Source of the DNA: Sva-07 sp964651825
Lineage (GTDB): Bacteria > Actinomycetota > Acidimicrobiia > Acidimicrobiales > Ilumatobacteraceae
Assembly (NCBI GenBank): GCA_964651825.1
Contig: CAZYWK010000018.1
Location: forward strand, 1-52,523
Direction of reading: 5' to 3'
Length of the DNA stretch: 52,523 bases
Shown here: piece after piece, positions 8,663 to 16,008 of the stretch
Numbering within the stretch: position 1 is the stretch's first letter
How the letters are laid out: each line of letters starts with the position of its first letter
Notes under the pieces: generated by a model
The model's input: the letters and a program-made list of their open reading frames with translations, nothing else
What the model was told of the DNA's origin: nothing
Database searches by the model: none
Made by a program: the position numbers and the translations under genes

Positions 8663-9859
8663 CTACCCGGCGGCATCCGTCAGGGCGCCGTGAACGACCT
8701 GGCCCCCGCCGACCGTTGGTCGAATGCGGTGTCGGTAGTGCTTCTGGAGCATGCGGAGGTCTCGGTGGCCGAGTTGGTCTGCAACGAGTTCGATAGGCAT
8801 GCCGGCGTCTGCCATGAGGCTGGCGGCGGAATGCCGAAGGAGATTGGGCGTCCAGCTGCCCTCAATCCCGGATGCCCTGACGATGCGATTGAACTCGTTG
8901 CGGACCGCCTTGGCGTCGCTCGGCCGGCCGAGCGGCGACGTGAACACCAGGTTCTCCTCGTTGGACCAGAACGGACCCATGGCGAGGCGTTGCTCGTTCT
9001 GGCGCTTGCGGTGCTGGGTGAGCGCTTCCAGGACGGGTACCGGTGCGTCCAACGTTCGGATGCTGCCCGGCGTCTTCGTCTCGCCGACCACGGCCTCCCC
9101 ACGTTCGCCTACCTTCCGGGCTCTCCACACGTGAAGGGTTCCGGTCTCGAAGTCGATGTCGTCCCACGCAAGTCCGGCCGCCTCGCCGGGACGGAGACCC
9201 AGGTAGAGCATCGTCACCCACATGGCCTCGAGTGGACTGCCTGCTGCCGCTTGCAGCAGCGTCTTGGCCTCTTCCACAGAGAGCGACTTGCCGGCTTTCG
9301 ACGCGGACGCGGCCGCCGGGATCTCGACGAGCGCAGCGACGTTGCGAGCCACGAGGTTTCGTCGCTGTGCCCACGTCAAGGCCTGACTGAGCGTCGAGCG
9401 AAGTTTGATCAGCGAGCCGCGAGACAGAGCGGCGCCCGACGTACGCCCGCGACCCTTCCGCTTCTTGACGTCGATCGGCTTGGTTCGCCGCAGGAACGCC
9501 GCCTCGATCTGGTCGGCGGTCAGCCTGCGCAGCTTGATGGTGCCGAGCTCCTCGTTGAGGATCTTGATCGCCCAGGTGTGGCCGGCGAGACGCGATGGCG
9601 AGAGGTTGCGATTGGGGAGTGCCTTGTCGGCCCAGACCTCGAGCAGGCCGGCCACGGTCACCGTCCCGGCCGTAAGCGGAAGCCCGTCGTCGACCGAACG
9701 GCGAAGAGCGTCAAGCTCGCGTCGAGCTTCGGACTTTGTGGGCGCGGACACCGTCCTTGGTTGGCCGTCGATGATCACCCGGCCGACCCAGCGGTCGCGG
9801 TCCGAACGGTAGAAGAGCGACCCCTCGCCACGTCCTCGTCGCTTGGCAGATGGCGGCAT
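8663..9859 (-). CDS. tyrosine recombinase / site-specific integrase
   Basis: 398 aa from ATG 9859. The N-terminus has an AP2-like arm-binding segment (GSLFYRSDRDRWVGRV), then a SAM-like core-binding domain (~65-185). Catalytic residues: R223 (GLRPGEA), K262 (TKTPGS), R342 (NLLRHSAAS), H365 (LGHRD) and Y375 (QKHYRHR). The first His of the usual H-x-x-R box is Asn339, a position that varies among actinobacterial integrases. The 5' end faces a tRNA-Ala 3' fragment 150 bp away with a set of direct repeats between, the normal arrangement for an integrase beside its attachment site. It would integrate and excise the element occupying the left of this window. Confidence 0.92.
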   Translation of the reverse strand: MPPSAKRRGRGEGSLFYRSDRDRWVGRVIIDGQPRTVSAPTKSEARRELDALRRSVDDGLPLTAGTVTVAGLLEVWADKALPNRNLSPSRLAGHTWAIKILNEELGTIKLRRLTADQIEAAFLRRTKPIDVKKRKGRGRTSGAALSRGSLIKLRSTLSQALTWAQRRNLVARNVAALVEIPAAASASKAGKSLSVEEAKTLLQAAAGSPLEAMWVTMLYLGLRPGEAAGLAWDDIDFETGTLHVWRARKVGERGEAVVGETKTPGSIRTLDAPVPVLEALTQHRKRQNEQRLAMGPFWSNEENLVFTSPLGRPSDAKAVRNEFNRIVRASGIEGSWTPNLLRHSAASLMADAGMPIELVADQLGHRDLRMLQKHYRHRIRPTVGGGQVVHGALTDAAG

Positions 9860-9971
9860 GCCTTCGCTCCTCTCGCTGGGCTGACACTGCTCTGGTCACC
9901 TTACGGAGCCGAACGACGACGAACAAGAGGAAATCATCGTGAAAAAGAAATGCGGATCTACATGGACAAAC

Positions 9972-9997
9972 ACGAACATTGACGAACATCCACGAAC
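9972..9997 (+). repeat. three ACGAAC direct repeats, likely integrase arm sites
   Basis: ACGAAC begins at 9972, 9982 and 9992, an exact 10-bp period (one helical turn), between the integrase start and the tRNA fragment. Phased short repeats next to attachment cores are typical of arm-type sites bound by the integrase N-terminal domain. The function is inferred from position and spacing. Confidence 0.5.
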
Positions 9998-10011
9998 GAA
10001 CAAGCCGTGAA

Positions 10012-10052
10012 TGGCATGGAAGAGGTCAAGCGTTCGATTCCCTTTAGCTCCA
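10012..10052 (+). other. tRNA-Ala(GGC) 3' half, putative attR
   Basis: The segment fits canonical tRNA spacing from position 33 to 73. Anticodon GGC lies at 10013-10015, a 5-nt anticodon-stem strand at 10018-10022, a 5-nt variable loop, T-loop TTCGATT at 10033-10039 between 5-nt stem strands, acceptor strand TAGCTCC at 10045-10051 and discriminator A at 10052. The T-stem has one C-C mismatch (10031/10041). No 5' half lies upstream, so this is not a functional tRNA. It is best read as the displaced 3' end of a tRNA-Ala gene used as attachment site; the intact copy should lie left of the window. Confidence 0.7.
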
Positions 10053-10226
10053 CGGAAAGCCCCAGCTCATAGGCCTGGGACTTCTCCGGCCAACGCGGCT
10101 CACAGTGGGCTACGCAAATCCCTGACGGGCGTTCCCCGAGACCGATCGCCGTGCTCCTCCGCCAGCGTCCGGTCCGATCCGCGGTCGATCAGCGCAGCCC
10201 ATGGCGGCGGTCGCACGATGGTTTGG

Positions 10227-10451
10227 TTAGTCGACTCCAGCGCGGTCGGCGCCCAACCGTTCAAGTTCGTCGATCGAGAAGCGAACGCATCGACCGATGT
10301 GAATCGGCGTCACTGATCCCATCCTGATCAGCTCGTAGAGCGTCGTTCGCCCGACCGCCAGGAGCCGCGCCGCTTGGGGAACGGAAACGAGCAGCGGGCG
10401 AGGAAGCCCCGTCTCGTTCGTCGTCGAACGTGCATTGTCGTTGTTGTCCAT
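10227..10451 (-). CDS. excisionase-like helix-turn-helix protein
   Basis: 74 aa from ATG 10451. It has the MerR-like excisionase/DNA-binding fold: VSVPQAARLLAVGRTTLYEL (winged helix-turn-helix), then HIGRCVRFSIDELERL. Such proteins direct integrase to excision or act as small regulators. It lies on the far side of the tRNA fragment from the integrase, so it may belong to another, older element in the same site. A diverged broken copy lies at 11069-11293. Confidence 0.72.
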   Translation of the reverse strand: MDNNDNARSTTNETGLPRPLLVSVPQAARLLAVGRTTLYELIRMGSVTPIHIGRCVRFSIDELERLGADRAGVD

Positions 10452-10583
10452 GCTCTCTCTACGGGGTCGGCACCCGCCTTGTGGGGGAACGTGCGGGGTC
10501 GGTGATTGGTTTCACCGGTCCCGGCAGATCGCCATCTGCAGCCACGTCGGCAGCTCGAGAGGGAGCAACGCCGGGAGCAACGG

Positions 10584-10910
10584 CTATTCGTCGACGTCGT
10601 CAGGTGGTTCGACGGCGTAGTGCTCGATCTCGACGTCGCAGACATGGACGGCGCCGTGGAGCTGGTAGGTGTAGAGGCTGATGCGCTCGACGAGCGTTGC
10701 CGGTTGGATCAGCACCCGGAACAGATCGTCACCGGGAACGGGGATCGTGCACCCGTCGTAGTCGTCGGAGAGCAGCTCCATCAGCGGCATGACGACATAG
10801 GCGAGGATGTCGCTCCGAGATGGCCGGCCGAAGCCGTCCCGGTCCTCGGCGGTCTGGTCGCTGAGCGACTCGAAGAACGCGTCGTCGAAGACGACCGTGC
10901 TGTTAGGCAT
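10584..10910 (-). CDS. 108-aa hypothetical protein, toxin-like partner of a small gene pair
   Basis: 108 aa from ATG 10910, overlapping the 3' end of the upstream 65-aa gene by 8 bp. The sequence is acidic, with a central hydrophobic stretch (SDILAYVVMPLMELL) and a Val-rich region near GAVHVCDVEIEHY. I cannot assign a family; size, overlap and a small helical upstream partner resemble a toxin-antitoxin pair of the antitoxin-first type, but no RelE/ParE, PIN or Fic motif is visible. It lies among mobile-element relics. Confidence 0.5.
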   Translation of the reverse strand: MPNSTVVFDDAFFESLSDQTAEDRDGFGRPSRSDILAYVVMPLMELLSDDYDGCTIPVPGDDLFRVLIQPATLVERISLYTYQLHGAVHVCDVEIEHYAVEPPDDVDE

Positions 10911-11100
10911 CAGCGAGTCGTTGACGCAACTCCGCGGTCTTCGCCTCGATGTGCGCTTGCTCGGCTGGGTCGAGGTCGTCCCAGTCCCGAATCACACCAG
11001 CGCGGGCGATCTCGACGCGTTCGTTCGGCGTGAGGGCCGAGAAAGCCTCGAGTCGCCGTTGCGCGTCGTCAGCCACGGTGTTCAGAGTACCCGTTGCCAT
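10903..11100 (-). CDS. 65-aa hypothetical protein, antitoxin-like
   Basis: 65 aa from ATG 11100. The sequence is almost wholly helical and charged (DDAQRRLEAFSALTPNERV; DPAEQAHIEAKTAELRQRL), as in many small antitoxins. Its start overlaps the end of the broken excisionase-like frame (stop at 11069-11071), and its end overlaps the 108-aa gene, so the three were probably one transcript. No DNA-binding motif is obvious. Longer in-frame extension to 11169 runs through unlikely sequence. Confidence 0.5.
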   Translation of the reverse strand: MATGTLNTVADDAQRRLEAFSALTPNERVEIARAGVIRDWDDLDPAEQAHIEAKTAELRQRLADA

Positions 11101-11293
11101 CAGTCGGTGTCGGTACGCTCGCTCGCTCTCGGACGAACCGTTCGAGTTCGGCAAGGGGGAAGCGCACACAGCGGCCGATGTGGACCGGGGTCACCGCTTC
11201 GCGCTTGACGAGTTCGTAGAGCGTCGTCCGACCAATCGCGAGGAGGCGGGCAGCCTGCTCGACAGATACGAGCAGCGGGAGCCGCTCGTTTGC
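11069..11293 (-). pseudogene. broken excisionase-like gene, second copy
   Basis: An open frame of 74 codons encodes the same fold as the 10227-10451 protein: VSVEQAARLLAIGRTTLYEL, then HIGRCVRFPLAELERFV. No ATG, GTG or TTG precedes the helix-turn-helix after the upstream stop at 11294-11296, so the 5' end seems lost. The break coincides with the start of the plus-strand ribbon-helix-helix frame at 11290, which suggests a deletion junction. Confidence 0.55.
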
Positions 11294-11421
11294 TCACAGT
11301 CGTTCCCGTACGTCTCGATCCCGAGCTGAAGATCGCTGTCGATGCTCGCGCTGAAGCCGAGCACCTCACCACGAGTGAGATCATCCGCAAGGCGCTCCGT
11401 CGCTACCTCGGCGTCGCGTAG
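11290..11421 (+). CDS. 43-aa ribbon-helix-helix (CopG/Arc type) protein
   Basis: TTG start at 11290-11292 with GGGAG about 8 bases upstream. The peptide has the RHH layout: a beta strand VVPVRLDPELK, helix IAVDARAEAEH, turn LTTSE, helix IIRKALRRYLGVA. Complete RHH domains of 43-50 aa are usual. Such proteins act as antitoxins or as copy-control and transfer regulators. It lies alone on the plus strand among relics; the start is uncertain and it could be a truncated remnant. Confidence 0.5.
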   Translation: MLTVVPVRLDPELKIAVDARAEAEHLTTSEIIRKALRRYLGVA

Positions 11422-11515
11422 CTCACGCTGCTGCTGCGTACCGGCTGGTCCCGGGTGGTGGTGGGGGAATCGCCCCTCCGACACGAACCTCGACCCCACC
11501 ACTGCGACGACTGCC

Positions 11516-11579
11516 GTCGAGGAGCAGTTTCTCGTGGATGGTGGGGCTGGCCCTCGACATCTCCGCGGTGAGCTCGGGG
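11516..11579 (-). pseudogene. 64-bp fossil of a Wadjet jetD 3' end
   Basis: Bases 11516-11579 match 30541-30604, the 3' part of jetD in this same window, at 56 of 64 positions by eye. Read on the minus strand, the fragment gives PELTAEMSRASPTIHEKLLLD against PELTAEM..ANRTVHEELLLDD in the intact gene. Resemblance stops at both edges. It lies just downstream of the IclR gene and has no start or reading frame of its own. Confidence 0.6.
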
Positions 11580-11590
11580 TGGGCGTGTTG

Positions 11591-12370
11591 TCAGGTGGGG
11601 TTCGAGGATCGGCTGATCGCTTCGCCGAGCTCCCGGGCGAGCGTGGTGACGGTCGTGACCGTGGAGGCGCGCACCTTGTCCGTCATCCGATCGGTCGGCA
11701 TGGCGCAGCTCACCGCCGCGATCGCGCGGTCGTCGACGACGACGGCGGCCGCGACGGCGGCGACGCCGGACTCGCTCTCGGCGTCGTTGTGGGCGTAGCC
11801 GTTGCGGCGAACGCTCCCGACCTCGAGCATCAGCTCCTCGAAGGTGGCGATCGACGCGGGTGTGCGCACTTCGAGCTTCGACGACGGCGGGTAGAGCAAC
11901 CGCAGGTCGGCGTCGCTGTGGAGCGCCAGCATCGCCTTGCCGACCGAACTGCAGTGGGCCGGCAACACCTCGCCGACCCGTGACGACACGCGCACGACCC
12001 GCGAGCCTTCGACCGCGCTCAGGTAGCGGACGGCGCGGCCCTCGAGCACGGCGAGGTGCGCGGTCTCACCGGTAGCCGCGGCGATCGCCTGCAACGTCTT
12101 GGCGCCCTCGCGCAACAAGGCCTTGCGCAGCGTCGGATCGCTGGACGACAGCGCGTGACCCGCTCGATACACCTTGCTGACGGGATCCTGTTCCGCGAAG
12201 CCGTGGCGCTGGAGGGCGCGGACCAGTCGGTGGGCGGTGCTCGGGGAGACGTCGAGCAGAGAAGCGATCTCGGTCAGGCGCAGTTCGTCGTGGGAGTGCA
12301 GGAGGAGGAGCAGCTGCAGAGCGTTGTCCACCGAACTGCGCACGGGCGGGCCGGGCACCCGGTCGTTCAT
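11591..12370 (-). CDS. IclR-family transcriptional regulator
   Basis: 259 aa from ATG 12370; a much longer frame upstream is antisense to the next gene. Residues ~12-70 form the winged helix-turn-helix (NALQLLLLLHSHDELRLTEI; SPSTAHRLVRALQRHGF). Residues ~85-255 form the effector-binding domain, with the family-typical AHCSSVGKAMLA and a GVAAVAAAVVV strand. IclR proteins usually bind aromatic-pathway intermediates and control a divergent operon. Here the divergent operon encodes a class II aldolase/decarboxylase and Rieske dioxygenase, as with PhtR in actinobacterial phthalate clusters. The effector is unknown. Confidence 0.88.
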   Translation of the reverse strand: MNDRVPGPPVRSSVDNALQLLLLLHSHDELRLTEIASLLDVSPSTAHRLVRALQRHGFAEQDPVSKVYRAGHALSSSDPTLRKALLREGAKTLQAIAAATGETAHLAVLEGRAVRYLSAVEGSRVVRVSSRVGEVLPAHCSSVGKAMLALHSDADLRLLYPPSSKLEVRTPASIATFEELMLEVGSVRRNGYAHNDAESESGVAAVAAAVVVDDRAIAAVSCAMPTDRMTDKVRASTVTTVTTLARELGEAISRSSNPT

Positions 12371-12454
12371 CGGCGTCAAGCTAGCCCTTCGGTGCTCGCA
12401 GCACGCGCCCGCGGGAGCTCTTGAAGTTCCGCAGACAGGAAGTAATCTTTCCGC
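12371..12454. promoter_or_regulatory. divergent control region with TTCC/GGAA repeats
   Basis: The 84-bp gap between the divergent IclR and aldolase genes. TTCCGC occurs twice (near 12427 and 12449), and GGAA between them gives two nested inverted TTCC/GGAA pairs. This is a candidate IclR operator overlapping the start of the catabolic operon. No convincing -35/-10 pair was found. Confidence 0.35.
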
Positions 12455-13237
12455 GTGGCGGCAAACGAGGGAGCCAACGGGCAGCTGGGCGACGAGCGTC
12501 TCGCGTCGCGCCGGCGCGAGATCGCTGTCGCCTGCCGGATCCTGGCGCACCGCAACGCGGTGGAGGACATCCTCGGCCACGTCAGCCTCCGCATCGACGA
12601 CCGGCACCTCCTGATCCGCTGTCGAGGCAGCGACGAGTCGGGCCTGCGCTTCACCGTTCCCAGCGACATCCGACTCGTGGACATCTCCTCCGGACGGATC
12701 GTCGACGATCCCAGCGGCACGTTCGCGCCGCCGAGCGAACTGCCGATCCACACCGCGGTGCTCGCCGCCCGCCCGGACGTGCAGAGCGTCGTGCACGCCC
12801 ATCCTCCCGACGTCGTCGTCGCCAGCCTCGCCGGAACGCCGCTCGTGCCGCTGTTCGGCGCCTACAACATCCCGGCCATGCGGCTCGCCGAGCAGGGCAT
12901 CGCGCTCTACCCTCGATCGATCCTGATCAGGACCGAAGCGGCCGGTGCCGCGATGGTGGAGTCCCTCGGATCGGCGAGCGCAGTGGTGCTGCACGGCCAC
13001 GGAGTCGTGACGACCGGGACGACGGTGCCGGAGGCCGTGCTGAACGCGCTCCACGTCGACACCCTGGCGCGCATGAGCCTCGCGGTGCAGCGCGCGGGAG
13101 GCGTCCCGGTGGCCATTCCGGAACGTGATCGCGCCGAGCTGCCCGACCTCGGTGCTGGGTTCAACGAGACGACGCTGTGGCGCCATCACGTCGCGGCCCT
13201 CGACGCCGACGGGCGAGGGTTGACGGGCGAGGATTGA
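12455..13237 (+). CDS. class II aldolase/adducin family enzyme, likely aromatic decarboxylase
   Basis: 260 aa from GTG 12455. Zinc-site signatures of class II aldolases are present: VVHAHPPDVV (HAH pair), VVLHGHGVV (third His) and a catalytic-type Glu in ELPIHTAVL. The family includes L-fuculose-phosphate aldolase and decarboxylases of dihydroxy-aromatic acids such as PhtC (3,4-dihydroxyphthalate 2-decarboxylase). The position, first gene of a Rieske dioxygenase operon with a divergent IclR regulator, favours the decarboxylase reading; the substrate is inferred. The dioxygenase gene begins 7 bp downstream. Confidence 0.82.
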   Translation: MAANEGANGQLGDERLASRRREIAVACRILAHRNAVEDILGHVSLRIDDRHLLIRCRGSDESGLRFTVPSDIRLVDISSGRIVDDPSGTFAPPSELPIHTAVLAARPDVQSVVHAHPPDVVVASLAGTPLVPLFGAYNIPAMRLAEQGIALYPRSILIRTEAAGAAMVESLGSASAVVLHGHGVVTTGTTVPEAVLNALHVDTLARMSLAVQRAGGVPVAIPERDRAELPDLGAGFNETTLWRHHVAALDADGRGLTGED

Positions 13238-13244
13238 GAACACG

Positions 13245-14636
13245 ATGACCGACCTACATGGCGTCGCGGAGTCCGTGCGCAACGGGCTCATCCCCGCGTA
13301 CCTCTACAACGACCAGGCGACCTTCGAACTCGAACGGGACCGGCTGTTCTCCCGTGCCTGGGTCTTCCTCGCCCACGAGTCCGAGATCGCCCGGCCGAAC
13401 GACTTCGTCGTGCGCAACATCCTCGCCGACTCGTTCCTGGTCACCCGCGACAGCGCCGGGGTCATCCGGGTGATGTTCAACATGTGCGTCCACCGGGGCA
13501 TGCAGGTGTGCCGGTCAGAGCGCGGCAGCGCCACCACCTTCCGTTGCCCGTACCACGCGTGGACCTACAGGAACGACGGCACCCTGGCCGGGCTGCCCTT
13601 CCACCAGGACGCCTACGGTGGCGACGACGGGTTCGTCAAGGAGGGCCAGGCGCTGCTGCCCGCCCCGGCCGTCGCCGTGCGCAACGGGCTGATCTTCGCC
13701 TCGCTCGACGAGGACGCGCCCGACTTCGACACGTGGCTCGGCGACTTCGGCTTCTACCTCGACTTCTACACCAAGCAGAGCGAAGCCGGCATGGAGTTCC
13801 ACGGTCCGCAACGCTGGCGCGTCGAGGCGAACTGGAAGATCGGCGCCGAGAACTTCATGGGCGACAGCTACCACACGCCCCACACCCACGCCAGCGTCGT
13901 CGACATCAAGCTGTTCGGGGAACCCAAGCCGAACAAGCGCAAGGAGGGCGTGCTGTGGCACGCCGGGCCCGGCGGTGGCACGACCTACAAGCTGCCTGAG
14001 GGCGGAGGGTTCCGCACCGGGCTGCGCTACGTCGGTTATCCCGACGAGATGATCGACCGCATGGCCGGCGTGTGGAGCTCCGGCCAGCGATCGTTGGCCG
14101 GCGACAACGGCTTCATGCCGTCGGCCGCGACGTTGTTCCCGAACCTCAGCTTCGTGCACAACTGGCCGCAGGTGAACGACGCCGGCCGCATCACCCCGTT
14201 CATCTCGCTGCGTCTCTGGCAGCCGATCGGACCGGGCCAGACCGAGATCCTGTCGTGGTTCGCCGTCGCCGCCGATGCGCCCGACGACTACAAGGAGGCG
14301 TCGTACAAGGCGTACCTGATGTGCTTCGGTTCGTCGGGGATGTTCGAGCAGGACGACGTGGAGAACTGGGTGTCGATCACCACGACGGCAGGTGGCTCGA
14401 TGGCCCGCCGGCTGCTGCTGAACAACCGGATGGGCCTCGATCACTCGGGCGCGCCGATCGTCGACCAGTACGAGGGGTTCGGCGGCCCGGGAGTGGCGTA
14501 CCAGGGCTTCGGCGAGCACAACCAACGCTTCTGGTTCTCGATGTGGGCCGACCACCTCGAACGGCCCGCTCCGGAGCCGCCCGCGGTCGCGTTCGGCGTG
14601 CCGGTCGCCGTCGCCGACGATGGAGTGGAGCGGTGA
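13245..14636 (+). CDS. aromatic-ring-hydroxylating dioxygenase, alpha subunit
   Basis: 463 aa from ATG 13245. The Rieske [2Fe-2S] site is C81-x-H83 and C101-x2-H104. The mononuclear iron site is GDSYHTPHTH (D207 bridge, H210, H215), with the third ligand probably an Asp in FEQDDVENW. Length and the segment GVWSSGQRSLAGDNGFMP resemble the phthalate/polycyclic-aromatic group (PhtAa, NidA). It adds both atoms of O2 to an aromatic ring to give a cis-dihydrodiol. It needs electrons from a ferredoxin and reductase, and neither is encoded nearby. The stop overlaps the beta-subunit start by 4 bp. Confidence 0.93.
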   Translation: MTDLHGVAESVRNGLIPAYLYNDQATFELERDRLFSRAWVFLAHESEIARPNDFVVRNILADSFLVTRDSAGVIRVMFNMCVHRGMQVCRSERGSATTFRCPYHAWTYRNDGTLAGLPFHQDAYGGDDGFVKEGQALLPAPAVAVRNGLIFASLDEDAPDFDTWLGDFGFYLDFYTKQSEAGMEFHGPQRWRVEANWKIGAENFMGDSYHTPHTHASVVDIKLFGEPKPNKRKEGVLWHAGPGGGTTYKLPEGGGFRTGLRYVGYPDEMIDRMAGVWSSGQRSLAGDNGFMPSAATLFPNLSFVHNWPQVNDAGRITPFISLRLWQPIGPGQTEILSWFAVAADAPDDYKEASYKAYLMCFGSSGMFEQDDVENWVSITTTAGGSMARRLLLNNRMGLDHSGAPIVDQYEGFGGPGVAYQGFGEHNQRFWFSMWADHLERPAPEPPAVAFGVPVAVADDGVER

Positions 14637-15163
14637 CCGCCGTGCCGGCCGCACCCCTTGCGTACGGCGACGAGCGTCATGGCCGAGCACACCAGTTCCT
14701 GGTGGAAGAGGCCCACCTCCTCGACACGTCGCAGTTCGAAGCGTGGCTCGGGCTGATGGATCCGGCGATCCGGTACCGGATGCCGGTCCGCGTCACGGCG
14801 TCCAAGGCGGTCGACGAGTCGACCGTCCAGACGATGGATCACTTCAACGAGGACCTGTACTCGTTGCGCAAGCGAGTGGAACGCTTCGCCACCTCGCACG
14901 CCTGGACCGAGGACCCGCAGAGCCGGCTTCGCCACCACGTCTCCAACGTGCGGACCTTCGCCGGCGATCGGCCCGACGAGCTGAAGGTCGAGTCCGCGCT
15001 CCTGCTCTATCGCTCGCGGGGCGACCAGAACCCGCCGAGCATGCTGTCGGCGGGGAGGCACGACACGCTGCGGATCACCGACGACGGGCTCCGTCTCGCC
15101 TCCCGCCTGATCGAGGTCGACGAGTCGGTGCTCCGCACGCAGAACCTGGCGATCTTCCTGTGA
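14633..15163 (+). CDS. aromatic-ring-hydroxylating dioxygenase, beta subunit
   Basis: 176 aa from GTG 14633, overlapping the alpha stop (GTGA). It has the SnoaL/NTF2-like small-subunit fold: an N-terminal helix FLVEEAHLLDTSQFEAWLGL, DPAIRYRMPVRVT strand and SRLRHHVSNVRTF strand. Beta subunits have no catalytic centre and stabilise the alpha3-beta3 hexamer. Its stop overlaps the next start by 4 bp, so stoichiometric translation with the alpha subunit is likely. Confidence 0.9.
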   Translation: MTAVPAAPLAYGDERHGRAHQFLVEEAHLLDTSQFEAWLGLMDPAIRYRMPVRVTASKAVDESTVQTMDHFNEDLYSLRKRVERFATSHAWTEDPQSRLRHHVSNVRTFAGDRPDELKVESALLLYRSRGDQNPPSMLSAGRHDTLRITDDGLRLASRLIEVDESVLRTQNLAIFL

Positions 15164-16008
15164 GGCGCCTCGACGGGAAGCGGTGCCTGCTGGTCGGTGC
15201 CGGCTCGGGGATCGGCCGTGGCGTCTTCGACGCCTTCCGGGCCGAAGGCGCCCAGCTCGGCGTGCTCGAGGTCGACGGCGACAAGTGCGCCGCGCTGCGT
15301 GCGGCCGACCCGCGCGCCGCGGTGGTCTGCGGCGATGCCACCGATCGTGGCGACGTGGCCCGTGCCGTCGACGCCACGGCCGACGCGTTGGGGGGCATCG
15401 ACGTGCTGGTCAACTGCGTCGGGCTGTTCGACTACTACCTCGGGATCGACGAGCTCGACGACGACGTGCTCGACGCCGCGTTCACCGAAGCGATGAACGT
15501 CAACGTCCGCAGCCACCTGCTGTCGGTGAAGGCCAGCCTCGAACACCTGCGAGCGAGCAAGGGGAGCGTCGTGCTCACGCTGTCGACCAGCAGCTTCACC
15601 CCGGGTCGCGGAGGCGTCCTGTATGTCGCCTCGAAGTTCGCCCTCCGCGGTGTGGTGCTCGCCCTGGCCGACGAGCTCGCGCCAGACATACGGGTGAACG
15701 GTGTCGCCCCCGGCGGAACCGTCGGCACCGACCTCCGCGGGTTGCGCAGCCTCGGCTTGCACGACCGCAGCCTCGGCGCCGACCCGGACCGCGAGTCGAG
15801 CATCCGGGCGCGCAGCCCGCTCGACGTCGCGCTCGACGGAGCGGACCACGCGCACAGCTACGTGTTCCTCGCGTCGGACGAATCGCGTGGCATGACGGGC
15901 CGGTTCCTCCACCCGGACGGCGGAGCGAACCTGCTCCCACCTGATCGTCGACCACCAACCTCCAGCACATCACCAACCACGAGCACACGGGAGCAACCGC
16001 GTGAGTGA
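15160..16008 (+). CDS. short-chain dehydrogenase, cis-dihydrodiol dehydrogenase type
   Basis: 282 aa from GTG 15160, overlapping the beta-subunit stop. Rossmann motif GAGSGIG at ~13-19, VNCVG at ~84-88, Ser ~144 in STSS, and Y155-x3-K159 in YVASK. Sequence style and length match BphB/PhtB-like enzymes that oxidise cis-dihydrodiols to catechols with NAD+. It is the expected next step after the Rieske dioxygenase. The Pro/Ser/Thr-rich C-terminal tail (last ~25 residues) is unusual for the family and may be an unselected extension into the next start. Confidence 0.88.
   Translation: MRRLDGKRCLLVGAGSGIGRGVFDAFRAEGAQLGVLEVDGDKCAALRAADPRAAVVCGDATDRGDVARAVDATADALGGIDVLVNCVGLFDYYLGIDELDDDVLDAAFTEAMNVNVRSHLLSVKASLEHLRASKGSVVLTLSTSSFTPGRGGVLYVASKFALRGVVLALADELAPDIRVNGVAPGGTVGTDLRGLRSLGLHDRSLGADPDRESSIRARSPLDVALDGADHAHSYVFLASDESRGMTGRFLHPDGGANLLPPDRRPPTSSTSPTTSTREQPRE

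Noticed and set aside
9972..9997. Short phased repeats as a CRISPR remnant
   Set aside because: Six-base units at 10-bp period are far too short for CRISPR; no array or cas gene is present in the window.
12371..13291. N-terminal extension of the IclR frame to 13291
   Set aside because: The extra sequence is antisense to the class II aldolase and not IclR-like; ATG 12370 opens directly onto the helix-turn-helix.
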